The notes under the pieces were generated by a model that saw nothing but the letters and a program-made list of their open reading frames with translations, did no database searches and was not told the DNA's origin. DNA of 64,000 nt. Origin: Salinivirga cyanobacteriivorans. Its GTDB lineage: Bacteria > Bacteroidota > Bacteroidia > Bacteroidales > Salinivirgaceae. Shown one piece after another: positions 1-7,957 of this stretch. The DNA lies in contig NZ_CP013118.1 in assembly GCF_001443605.1 (NCBI RefSeq), positions 4,551,001 through 4,615,000 on the forward strand. Reading direction: 5' to 3'. Numbering within the stretch: the first letter of the stretch is position 1; each line of letters begins with the position of its first letter. The translations under genes were made by a program, and so were the position numbers.

Positions 1-2
1 CC

Positions 3-980
3 CGTCAGAATAAAGAAATAAGGGAACAAAAAGCAGAAATTGAATCACAGCGCGACGATATCACCTACAAAAATACTGAACTCGAACAAAAGAATGAAGA
101 AATTACAGCACAACGCGATGAAATTGAGGCGCAGCGCGATATGGTGATGCAACAGAAAGAGCAGATTGAATCTATTCATCTGGAAGTTACTCAGAGTATT
201 GATTACGCTATGCGCATACAGCAAGCGGTTTTGCCAGCGCAAAGTCTATTGACCAATAAGGGGCTCGATCATTTCATTTTGTTTAAACCTAAAGATAAGG
301 TAAGTGGCGATTTTTACTGGTGGACTGAAATTGAAGATTTTACAGTAATTACAGCTGCCGATTGTACCGGGCACGGTGTTCCGGGAGCTTTTATGAGCCT
401 GCTTGGCATATCATTCTTGCGTGAAATTGTTATGAAAGAATATATTACCCATCCTGGTGTTATTCTACGCAGGTTAAGAAAAGAAGTGGTTAAATCTTTG
501 AGCCAAACAGGGAAGGAAGGTACACAAAAAGATGGCATGGATATGAGTTTACTGGTGATTAATCACAAGGAGCAAACATTTGCATGGGCAGGAGCCAATA
601 ATCCGCTGTGGATAGTAAGGGCCGATGACCATGTTGATTACGATGATATGGCCTCGAAAATTGAAGTAATAAAAGCCGATAAAATGCCCATTGGTATTTA
701 TGAACGTATGGATAAATTCCAGAATCATGAACTTCAACTCTGCAACAATGACAAACTTTATATGTTTTCCGATGGCTTTCCTGACCAGTTTGGAGGCCCG
801 AAAGGAAAAAAATATAAACAAAAGGCATTTAAACGGCTTATTGCTTCAACTTCGCATCTTTCTATGGTTGAACTGGGTGCTTACCTTGAACAGGAATTGA
901 AAAAATGGATGCAACACAATGGCGAGCATTTTGAGCAAGTCGATGATATAACAGTACTGGGAATATCTGTCAGTATTTAA
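3..980 (+). CDS. SpoIIE/PP2C-type serine phosphatase, 5' partial
   Basis: The frame is open from the window edge, so the gene starts upstream and 325 residues are visible. The first 55 or so residues form a charged, heptad-like coiled coil rich in Q, E, I and R. The rest is a SpoIIE-type PP2C phosphatase domain with the metal-binding motifs SGDFYWW, DCTGHGVPGAFMS, FSDGFPDQFGG and a terminal DDITVLGI. In this family the domain dephosphorylates a partner-switching STAS or SiaC protein; the coiled coil usually joins it to an upstream sensor or TPR part, which is not visible here. The next gene encodes a small SpoIIAA-like protein, a plausible but unproven partner. Function at family level is solid; the signal sensed is unknown. 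Confidence 0.9.
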   Translation, partial: RQNKEIREQKAEIESQRDDITYKNTELEQKNEEITAQRDEIEAQRDMVMQQKEQIESIHLEVTQSIDYAMRIQQAVLPAQSLLTNKGLDHFILFKPKDKVSGDFYWWTEIEDFTVITAADCTGHGVPGAFMSLLGISFLREIVMKEYITHPGVILRRLRKEVVKSLSQTGKEGTQKDGMDMSLLVINHKEQTFAWAGANNPLWIVRADDHVDYDDMASKIEVIKADKMPIGIYERMDKFQNHELQLCNNDKLYMFSDGFPDQFGGPKGKKYKQKAFKRLIASTSHLSMVELGAYLEQELKKWMQHNGEHFEQVDDITVLGISVSI

Positions 981-1214
981 ATCGTACTTTACCCAACAGG
1001 TATAAAAGTGTTTTTAATTAGCAGGGCAAATTACTTGTAATATTGTGTTTGTTGTATTATTTTTAATTAGTTGTTTCATAGTTTTTAATAGTTGTTTCCC
1101 TCTTTAAGGGAGGCTGAAAATACGTGAGATGATTTTCATGAAAATAGGTAGATCAACGCTTTATGGGATTATGAAAAGTAAATATTTTTATCAGATAATA
1201 AAGAAAAGCCATAT

Positions 1215-1586
1215 ATGATTACTTCCCGAATTGATTACGATACAGGAATATTATATGTTGATTTTAAAGGTGAAATAACCCTCGAGGATTTGCTGGAACA
1301 TGTAACCATTAAAGAGCGTCGAAGTCACTACCCCAAAAAGCTAAAAATACTTACAAATGCTACTACTGCAGAATTTTTTCTACAACCCCGGGATTTGATT
1401 GTGGTTAAGGAAGAAATGGCACGAACACTTAAAAAATACAAAGTAATTTATGATGCATTTGTAGTAAATCACACAAAAAGCACGGCATTATCAGTCTTTT
1501 ATATGGAATTGGCTACGCTGGACAATTACCACTTCAAGGTTTTCTCTACAAAAGAGGCGGCAGAAAACTGGCTAAAGTCCAATTAG
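1215..1586 (+). CDS. small SpoIIAA/STAS-like protein, 123 aa
   Basis: This compact alpha/beta protein opens with a two-strand pattern (SRIDYDTGILYVDFKGEITL) and ends with VFSTKEAAENWL, the arrangement of SpoIIAA-like (STAS-fold) single-domain proteins common in Bacteroidota. I see no clear phosphorylatable serine in the usual anti-sigma-antagonist position, so the enzymatic or regulatory role is open. It lies 234 bases after the SpoIIE-type phosphatase gene, close enough to suggest a link but far enough for its own promoter. A probable decayed relative lies at 38551-38682. Confidence 0.6.
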   Translation: MITSRIDYDTGILYVDFKGEITLEDLLEHVTIKERRSHYPKKLKILTNATTAEFFLQPRDLIVVKEEMARTLKKYKVIYDAFVVNHTKSTALSVFYMELATLDNYHFKVFSTKEAAENWLKSN

Positions 1587-1659
1587 ACCCATGCATAACA
1601 TTGTTTGTTATATTTATTATCTTATGTTAATTTAGCGGCTTTCATAAATATAAAAGGCT

Positions 1660-2653
1660 ATGCATAAGGTTTTTTTCCTGTTAATCCTGTTTATTTCCAC
1701 AACAGCACTTACTCAAAATCTATCAGATACCGCTTTTCAGTCATTTGATGGGTATTTAATTGTTGACTCTGCAATGAATCAAGGCAATATTACTGATCCT
1801 TTGTTTTTAATTAAGGGACGGGCAGCCGGTTTGACAGTCACAAAAGGTGATGGTCACCCGATGAATCACGAATCAGTTTTGATTCGTGGAATGGGGTCAA
1901 GGGGTTGGGACAATAGACCATTGTATGTGATAGATGGTATTCCTGGTGCTGATCCATATGGGCTTTTCCCCGGGCATATTCGATCAATGAAAATTCATAG
2001 AAATGTAGCATCTACATCGAAATATGGTATTTATGGGGGAAATGGTGTTATTGAAATTAATACTATTGGTAATTTCATTAAGGATACATTTCAAGTTTCA
2101 TATCATAGCATGATTTCATTTGATCAACCTTCAGAAAGGCTCGATTTGTTAACTGCGAGTGAATTCAGAAGAGAAGCTCAGAGATTTGCCAACATATTGG
2201 AAATGCCGGTTGAAGAATTTTTCGATGATTTAGGCGCATCAACGGATTGGCAGGATGAGGTTTTTAGACAGGTAGTTACACATCAGCAAAATGTTGCCGT
2301 CAGCCAATCTATAAATAATACGCGTTATCGGTTGGCTTTTAATTTCAGAGATCAGCCGGGTCTGCTGATTTAATCAGGGAAAAGAAAGATAGGCCTCAAT
2401 AGTTACGTTAATCAATCTTTATTCAACGATAAGCTGAATCTAAGCATAGGCTATACGCTGGCAGACCTGAAATATAAAGGAATTTCAGAAAGTGATTCTG
2501 AAACGGTTCTGCTTCAGGCCTATACCCGGATCCCGACCAATCCGGTAAATATGCCAGCTGATACACTTAGTTTTGTTTATCCTTACCATTTTTATGGCCA
2601 TTATGACCCTGTGTTTTTGATTAATAGTTATCATAATACACAAAAGCGGAAAA
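1660..2653 (+). pseudogene. SusC/RagA-type TonB-linked outer membrane protein, broken
   Basis: A signal peptide (MHKVFFLLILFISTTALTQN) is followed by the plug-domain signature of SusC-family proteins: GRAAGLTV, VLIRGMGSRG, PLYVIDGIPG and YGIYGGNGVIEINT. A TAA at 2371-2373 interrupts the frame after about 237 residues, yet the same frame stays open and protein-like beyond it (for example LNLSIGYTLADLKY) until the IS3-family element at 2654. A full SusC protein is about 1000 residues, so the gene carries a nonsense codon and has also lost its barrel. The remainder is not seen on the other side of the insertion. It would have imported glycans or peptides with a SusD partner. Confidence 0.8.
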
Positions 2654-2726
2654 TGGTTTAGCCCCCTATAAATCGGACAATCTATTTTCAGGTTTCAAAA
2701 GTAACCATTTTCTTCATAATATTGCA

Positions 2727-3829
2727 TTAGCAAGGGACGACCGAAGGTGACCTTTTTACCGATGGTTGTTTTGGTGTAACGGGCCCGTTCACCTTTCTAT
2801 GTAAATCTGACGGCTCATCGAGAGCCGCCCGATTTAAGCAAGGGACTTCCCTCAGGCTCTCATTCCCCGATAGCTGGTAGTAGGGGATTTTGGAGTAAAA
2901 CCTGACTTTTCGGTTTTTGTATTCTTTACGAATTATTAATCCTTTATCCCACATTTCCCAAAATAAACGAGGTGGAAGGTTTGCAATAGAGCCGTGTAGT
3001 CGGACGTTGTTGTATTTTTCATAAAATATTGTAAGTCGTTGTGTTAATTGCCCAATATCCCAAAAGTTATTATTGCCAAGCGATTTTGATAAAATGTTGT
3101 GAAAACTCTCCACATGACCATTTTCCTGTGGGGTATACGGGTGTGTAAAAACTTGATTAAGATAATTTTCCTTAAAAAATGATTGGATGATTTTTGAGCC
3201 AAATTGTGGCCCATTATCATTACGGATCTCCACATGTACACCCTTAGTTAATATATCAGCCGGCTGCAAATGATTAATGATTACTTGCTCCCATGCCTTT
3301 TTAACATCGCCTGATTTCATAGAAAATCCCACCCTCCAATGTAAAACAGCTCGTGTAAATGTGTCTATAATAGTCAAAATAAAAGCATACCTGCGTGCTT
3401 GGGTAATCCAAATATATTTGATGTCCATTTCGATTACTTCCAGAGGGGCTTGCGGGGTGACTATTTGATATCTGGCATATGTTTTTGGCTGTCGTTTATG
3501 TTGTGTTTTTAATAATTGAGACTCTTTCATCAGACGATATACTTTTTTGTGGTTAATTAAATATCCCAGCAACATTAAGGCTGTTGCCATCTTTCTGTAG
3601 CCATAATCTGTATCCGGATCAGACTGTATATCCTTTATTTTCTGGATAACAACAGAGTTGTTTTTAATAATTTTTTGGCCATCCTCCAGTTTTTCTGTTG
3701 TACTGGTGGGTTTTCTGCCTGGCCGTTTGCCAAGAGATTTATAATAATATTGATGCTTGGTAACTCCGGCAATGGAAAGAGCAATGTCTCTGCGAAGTCC
3801 AAACCCAATATATTTACAAACTATTTCTT
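2727..3829 (-). CDS. IS3-family transposase OrfB (DDE integrase domain), expressed by -1 frameshift
   Basis: The first ATG is at 3590, but the reading frame is protein-like well upstream of it (IGFGLRRDIALSIAGVTKH, then TDYGYRK before the ATG), so the true product is an OrfA-OrfB fusion made by a -1 ribosomal slip. The rve/DDE catalytic core shows MDIKYIWIT, RNDNGPQFGS and ENGHVESFH, giving the D, D and E residues. The frame is intact, so the copy may be active. Two A-AAA-AAG slippery heptamers lie upstream, at 3827-3833 and 3851-3857. The C-terminal 50 residues after the core are unusually rich in P, S and R and may be a family-specific tail. Confidence 0.85.
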
Positions 3830-4144
3830 TTTTCTCGCCCAGGCATACTTCTTTTTTAGCATATCATCTTTGAGCCGCCCTTCAAGTTCTTTTTCGGCTA
3901 AAAGCTTTTTCAGCGTTTCGTTTTCTTTTTCTAAACGCTTAATCTCTTTTAACTGAGCAGGGGTCATCCCATGGCGAAAGCCAGCTTCTCCCATGGTTTC
4001 GAATTTTTTCTTCCAACCATAATATGTGGCCGGATAAATTCCGTGTTTCTCAAGGGTTACGTTAACTCCTTGTTCTGTAGCTTCTTTTATAATCTGAAGC
4101 TTTTCCTCTTTGGTGAATTTTCTTTTTTTCATGTCTGTGTGCAT
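3821..4144 (-). CDS. IS3-family OrfA (helix-turn-helix, leucine zipper), 107 aa
   Basis: This is the DNA-binding subunit of the element. An HTH_Tnp_1/HTH_28-type domain (KFTKEEKLQIIKEATEQG, then YPATYYGWKKKFE) is followed by a leucine-zipper-like helix (EIKRLEKENETLKKLLAEK). It binds the terminal repeats as OrfA or as part of the OrfAB fusion. The last codons run through two AAAAAAG slippery heptamers before the TAG stop. The protein is identical in the second copy at 22994-23317. Confidence 0.9.
   Translation of the reverse strand: MHTDMKKRKFTKEEKLQIIKEATEQGVNVTLEKHGIYPATYYGWKKKFETMGEAGFRHGMTPAQLKEIKRLEKENETLKKLLAEKELEGRLKDDMLKKKYAWARKKK
3827..3857 (-). promoter_or_regulatory. programmed -1 frameshift region, IS3 copy 1
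   Basis: Read on the minus strand, two A-AAA-AAG heptamers in the orfA frame (3851-3857 and 3827-3833) lie just before the orfA stop. Both are canonical -1 slippery sequences and both shift into the orfB frame, which is open across the overlap after a stop a few codons further upstream. Two tandem heptamers are more than is needed. Which one is used cannot be told by eye. Confidence 0.6.
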
Positions 4145-4196
4145 AATTACTAATTTTTATTGATAATTATGTCAGACTTATTCGGGGGCTAATTCA

Positions 4197-4442
4197 TGTC
4201 GGAATAATTATTTTTCTTCTATATACTGTATGGCGATTTCTCTCTTCGAATTCTTTCCCATCTATTTTTAAAATAATTTTCTTAAAATGGTTATATTGAA
4301 TTTGAGAGAAATTAAAATTTATGTTTTTATATTCAATATGAATAGCACTGCAAGAAGTGCACTTAAATATTTTCCCATTTATTGTTTGACTAATTATCTC
4401 CATTTTGTTTAATTCAGATTGAATAAAAATAGTACATGACAA
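4197..4442 (-). pseudogene. small Cys-containing Bacteroidota protein (DUF6686-like), 3' end removed by IS
   Basis: An 82-codon frame carries a CTSC motif followed by AIHIEYKNINFNF and ILKIDGKEF, a pattern I associate with a small conserved Bacteroidota protein of unknown function (DUF6686-like, from memory). Translation more likely starts at MEIISQ (4403) than at the first ATG. The frame runs into the IS3 end, and its TGA stop (4194-4196) is the first three bases of the insertion sequence, so the C-terminal tail is missing. Confidence 0.4.
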
Positions 4443-4938
4443 AAATGGTGTGTTTAGTGATAATGTGCAATCATCAATTTTGAGGATTTTTTCAATGGGT
4501 AATCCCTTTAAATAGGGGTGAAGGATTTCGAATTATCAAATTGTAGTTAAGAAGTTCTTCTTAATTAGTGGCAGGAAGAAAACTACCTGTTTTTTTAAAG
4601 TGCTTGATTCGAAAAGTTCAAGTTCAAAGCTTGCCCTATCTGAAAATCAAGGAGTCCCGATTCTCGGGAGACTGTTTTCAGGGAAGGGCGTAACGCAGAA
4701 CCTTTAGCTCACGAATACCAATAAAATAATAGTGGTAGTGAGTAAATTGGACTTTTCGTGCAATCACTAATTACTGTGTAAAGTCATTCTTTATCAAATC
4801 TGTTAGTTGCTTATCTAAAGTGCAATATGCTTGCTAATAGCTGTTTGCTGCATTGCATATCAAGTTTTGCTGAATTTTTACGTGTATCTCACTTCTGGCT
4901 GGCTATTAAGCATTACTTTTGCTCAAAATTTTATACGC
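4443..4938. other. intergenic region upstream of cobT
   Basis: I see no protein-like frame here. A bulged hairpin (AGTCCCGA...TCGGGAGACT) lies near 4654-4676. Although cobT follows, I could not find the conserved cobalamin-riboswitch box here, in contrast to 7567-7583 and 13617-13633. The promoter of the cob genes is presumably in this stretch. Confidence 0.4.
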
Positions 4939-5973
4939 ATGAATTTCGATATTAAAGCTGTTGGGAATACACTTGACGAAAAAATACTTTACAAAATAAA
5001 TAACAAAACAAAGCCACCAGGTTCTTTAGGGAAGCTTGAAAAGATTGCTTTACAAATAGGGAAAATACAGCAAACAGAATCTCCTAAATTGATTAACCCC
5101 TGCATCATGGTTTTTGCCGGAGATCATGGAGTGGTGGAAGAGGGAGTGAGTCCATTCCCACAGGAAGTGACACATCAAATGGTATTGAATTTCTTAAATG
5201 GTGGAGCTGCAATTAACGTATTTGCGGGGCAAAATAGTATTTCCTTGCAGATTATAGATGCAGGAGTGAATTTTGACTTCACAGAGCATCCAGCTCTTAA
5301 TAACCAAAAAGTAGCTAAGGGTACTCGAAATTTTGCCAAGGAACCTGCTATGTCAATAGATCAGTGCAATGAAGCTTTGCAACGTGGAGCTGATTTGGTA
5401 TCAGAGAAATATAAAGAAGGCACAAATATAATTGGTTTCGGTGAAATGGGAATTGGGAATACTACCGCTGCATCAGCCTTATTTTCAGCTTATAGTGGGC
5501 TTGAGCCGGCTAAGACAAGCGGACGTGGTACCGGTCTTGATGAAGATGGGGTTTCGCATAAAGCAGAAGTAATTCAGAAAGCTATAAATAAGTATGGAAA
5601 TAATTTATCGGCAATAGAAATTCTAGCTACCTATGGAGGTTATGAAATTGCAATGACAACAGGTGCAATGCTAAAAGCAGCTGAATTAGGAATGTGCATT
5701 TTAGTAGATGGATTTATTATTACCTCTGCATTGATTGCCGCTCAAGCGTTAAGTAAGCATGTAGTAGATTATTGCATTTTCTCACACCAATCGAATGAAC
5801 AAGGACATCGATTGATGCTTGAGTACCTAGATGCAGAGCCGATTATGCAGCTTGATTTGCGTTTAGGAGAGGGGACAGGCGCAGCCATTGCCTATCCGGT
5901 AGTAAAATCAGCCGTTAATTTTTTAAACGAAATGGCTAGCTTTGATGATGCCAAAGTAAGTAACAAGGAATAA
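4939..5973 (+). CDS. cobT: nicotinate-nucleotide--dimethylbenzimidazole phosphoribosyltransferase CobT
   Basis: CobT activates the lower ligand of cobalamin by making alpha-ribazole phosphate from dimethylbenzimidazole and nicotinate mononucleotide. Seen motifs: TKPPGSLGKLE near the N-terminus, FAGDHGVVEEGVSPFP, GEMGIGNTTAASAL, GRGTGLDEDGVSHK, SHQSNEQGHRLML and DLRLGEGTGAA, which holds the catalytic glutamate. I place the start at ATG 4939 (MNFDIKAVGNT), giving 344 residues, the normal family length; the 36 in-frame residues upstream are hydrophobic and start from a TTG, unlike any CobT. It is the first gene of cobT-cobS-cobC, with cobS 4 bases downstream. Confidence 0.95.
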   Translation: MNFDIKAVGNTLDEKILYKINNKTKPPGSLGKLEKIALQIGKIQQTESPKLINPCIMVFAGDHGVVEEGVSPFPQEVTHQMVLNFLNGGAAINVFAGQNSISLQIIDAGVNFDFTEHPALNNQKVAKGTRNFAKEPAMSIDQCNEALQRGADLVSEKYKEGTNIIGFGEMGIGNTTAASALFSAYSGLEPAKTSGRGTGLDEDGVSHKAEVIQKAINKYGNNLSAIEILATYGGYEIAMTTGAMLKAAELGMCILVDGFIITSALIAAQALSKHVVDYCIFSHQSNEQGHRLMLEYLDAEPIMQLDLRLGEGTGAAIAYPVVKSAVNFLNEMASFDDAKVSNKE

Positions 5974-5977
5974 TTTC

Positions 5978-6751
5978 ATGATTAAACGAGAATTTAAAAT
6001 ACTTTTAACTGCCATAACCTTTTTCACTCGTATTCCGGTCTATAAATATGCCGACTTTTCAAAAGGGGCTTTGAATAAGAGCTCGCGTTATTTTACACTG
6101 GTGGGGTATATCGTGGGTGGATTCGCTGCTTTAGTGTTTTATCTATCTAATATGATTTTTTCCGTAAGCATTTCGGTAATATTAAGTACGGGTGCAAGCA
6201 TTTTACTGACAGGAGCATTTCATGAAGATGCTATTGCTGATGTATTTGATGGTTTTGGCGGTGGATGGGAAAAGCAACGTATCCTTGATATAATGAAGGA
6301 TTCCAGAGTAGGAGCTTTTGGTGCTGTTGGGTTAATAATGGTATTGATAACCAAGATAATGGCCAGTGTTGAGATCCCAGTTCATTATATTCCGATAAGT
6401 ATTTTTACAGCTCATGCCATTAGCCGATTTTCATCGACTTTAATGATTTATACGCATGAATATGTTCGTGAGAATGATGATGCCAAAGCAAAACCAATGG
6501 CCAAAAGCATTGGTACCGGGAGTATCATATTTTCATTTGTTTTGGCTACGCTACCTATTACTTTATTTTGTAATTATTGGCTGTTTCTAGCAATCATACC
6601 CGTATGGCTAACGAAGGTTTTTATGGCAAGGTATTTTAAAAAATGGATTGGAGGATACACTGGTGATTGCCTTGGAGCCATACAACAGATAAGCGAGGTT
6701 GTATTTTATTTGAGTGTGTTGGCATTGATAAATATCTTTGTGGTAGTTTAG
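5978..6751 (+). CDS. cobS: adenosylcobinamide-GDP ribazoletransferase CobS
   Basis: This 257-residue integral membrane enzyme joins adenosylcobinamide-GDP with alpha-ribazole (phosphate) to finish the nucleotide loop of B12. It has the family signature TFFTRIPV near the N-terminus, the metal-binding GAFHEDAIADVFDGFGGG, and KDSRVGAFGAVG, followed by several hydrophobic segments. It begins 4 bases after cobT and ends 13 bases before cobC, so the three are one operon. CobU, which usually sits between these genes and makes the GDP intermediate, is not in the window. Confidence 0.95.
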   Translation: MIKREFKILLTAITFFTRIPVYKYADFSKGALNKSSRYFTLVGYIVGGFAALVFYLSNMIFSVSISVILSTGASILLTGAFHEDAIADVFDGFGGGWEKQRILDIMKDSRVGAFGAVGLIMVLITKIMASVEIPVHYIPISIFTAHAISRFSSTLMIYTHEYVRENDDAKAKPMAKSIGTGSIIFSFVLATLPITLFCNYWLFLAIIPVWLTKVFMARYFKKWIGGYTGDCLGAIQQISEVVFYLSVLALINIFVVV

Positions 6752-6764
6752 CAAACAAATTACT

Positions 6765-7334
6765 ATGGCATTATATCTTATCAGACATACAACACCCAAA
6801 GTAGAAAAAGGCATTTGCTATGGTCAGACTGACCTGGATCTCGCAAAAAGTGCAATTGAGGAACGAAATGAAATTGCTTTAATTATTAAAGATCTTGACT
6901 TTGAAAAAGTTTTTTCAAGCCCTTTAAAGCGTTGCTTAAAATTGGCCATGTCGCTTTTCCCTGAGCATGCCATTGAAACCAATGATAATCTAAAGGAAAT
7001 GAATTTTGGTGCCTGGGAAATGCAACCTTGGGCAGATATTCCAAAAGCGGAAATGGATCAATGGAGTAAAGATTATGTGAAAAATTTCGTTCCAAAAGGT
7101 GAAAGCTATATTCAACTATTTCAGCGTGTGGTTTCGTTTATTAGTGGAATTAAAATGGAGGAAAGCAAAAATTATGCTGTTGTTTGTCATGATGGCGTCA
7201 TCCGCAGTTGGTTGTCATTTTTGCTAGAAATGCCATTGAATAAGTCGTTTGAATTGGAAATTGGATATGGAGCCGTCATAAAAATTACTCATGTCCAGGA
7301 TCTCCATCACCGAATTAAATTTTTGAAGATATAG
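6765..7334 (+). CDS. cobC: alpha-ribazole phosphatase-like histidine phosphatase
   Basis: This 189-residue histidine-phosphatase (phosphoglycerate-mutase fold) protein has the catalytic LIRHTTP motif at residues 4-10, GQTDLDL, SSPLKRC, and the second histidine in VVCHDGVIRSW. Next to cobT and cobS, the most likely role is CobC, removing phosphate from alpha-ribazole-5'-phosphate or from adenosylcobalamin-5'-phosphate. Sequence alone cannot exclude another histidine phosphatase, but the operon position makes CobC the best call. Confidence 0.85.
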   Translation: MALYLIRHTTPKVEKGICYGQTDLDLAKSAIEERNEIALIIKDLDFEKVFSSPLKRCLKLAMSLFPEHAIETNDNLKEMNFGAWEMQPWADIPKAEMDQWSKDYVKNFVPKGESYIQLFQRVVSFISGIKMEESKNYAVVCHDGVIRSWLSFLLEMPLNKSFELEIGYGAVIKITHVQDLHHRIKFLKI

Positions 7335-7414
7335 TCAGGAAAAACTGATTTTTGTAATTCTCAATAAAGAATTTTATTACATTTGTCGTCTGTAAAGTTC
7401 TTTGAATATCTTTT

Positions 7415-7590
7415 GGGTATCGTTTATTTTGCTTGTAATAAATGATTTAATAGGGAATCGTGTGAGAATCACGAGCTGTCGCGCAACTGTAAGCACCCTG
7501 AAGTTTTTATCAAATGAATCCACTGTTTCGCATAAAATGAAATGGGAAGGAAGATAAAAATGGTGTAAGTCAGGAGACCTGCCTAAAAAG
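7415..7590 (+). promoter_or_regulatory. cobalamin riboswitch 1
   Basis: The leader has the core elements of the B12 riboswitch: TAGGGAATCGTGTGAGAATC (7451-7470), the GCGCAACTGTAAGCACCC segment, CCACTG (7520-7525), TGGGAAGG, and the B12 box AAGTCAGGAGACCTGCC (7567-7583). A TAnnTTTG-type Bacteroidota -7 box (TACATTTG, 7378-7385) lies just upstream. The first large gene downstream is the AspT/YidE-type transporter at 7958, followed closely by acyl-CoA carboxylase genes. By family precedent it lowers expression when cobalamin is plentiful. Edges are approximate. Confidence 0.85.
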
Positions 7591-7957
7591 ATTATGACAT
7601 AGCTGTCGCGAAAATAGCCAGTCAGATTTATTCCGAAGTATTCTTCAAATGTAAATCTTTTCCTGTTTTTTTCTCTTTATAGCTGTGTATATTCATATGA
7701 ACGGTATTGGTTTATTAACTAACTGTTTTAATTATGAAAATGCTGAAACATTGCTGTCCGCGAATTGACAGAGAAAATGTAAGACTAGAATCAGATTCAA
7801 TCTTTCTAAGGAGTTTTAACTCTGCCTTTTATTTAATTTGTCCTGTAACTGCGAATTCTTATTCAGGATAAGAGATACACTAAATTTAAGTTTTAAAAAT
7901 GTCTGTTTGGATTAATTTTTAAACAGTACAAAATCATTATGTATCAAATTATTTGAG
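7591..7957 (+). other. leader region between riboswitch 1 and transporter gene
   Basis: These 367 bases lie between the aptamer and the transporter start. A 45-codon frame runs from ATG 7734 to TAA 7871 (starting MKMLKHCCPRIDRENVRLES); it resembles no family I know and may be a leader peptide, a gene remnant or chance. No clear intrinsic terminator is visible. The expression platform must lie in this part. Confidence 0.35.

Larger units (their letters stand above)
2654..4196 (-). mobile_element. IS3-family insertion sequence, copy 1
   Basis: The element is 1543 bp. It begins with TG and ends with CA as in the IS3 family, and its ends form an imperfect inverted repeat (TGGTTTAGCCCCC against TGAATTAGCCCCC). 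It carries orfA and a DDE orfB in overlapping frames. It is the same length as the copy at 21827-23369 and nearly identical to it except for a divergent 380-bp patch. No target-site duplication is visible: the left flank (susC) and the right flank (a different broken gene) do not match, so DNA next to the element was deleted or rearranged after insertion. Confidence 0.9.

Noticed and set aside
4443..4938. Possible cobalamin riboswitch upstream of cobT
   Set aside because: A small hairpin is present, but none of the conserved aptamer blocks or the B12 box can be found, unlike the two clear riboswitches at 7.5 and 13.6 kb.
4831..4938. Longer CobT starting at TTG 4831
   Set aside because: The 36 extra residues are hydrophobic and unlike CobT; the ATG at 4939 gives the standard N-terminus and length.
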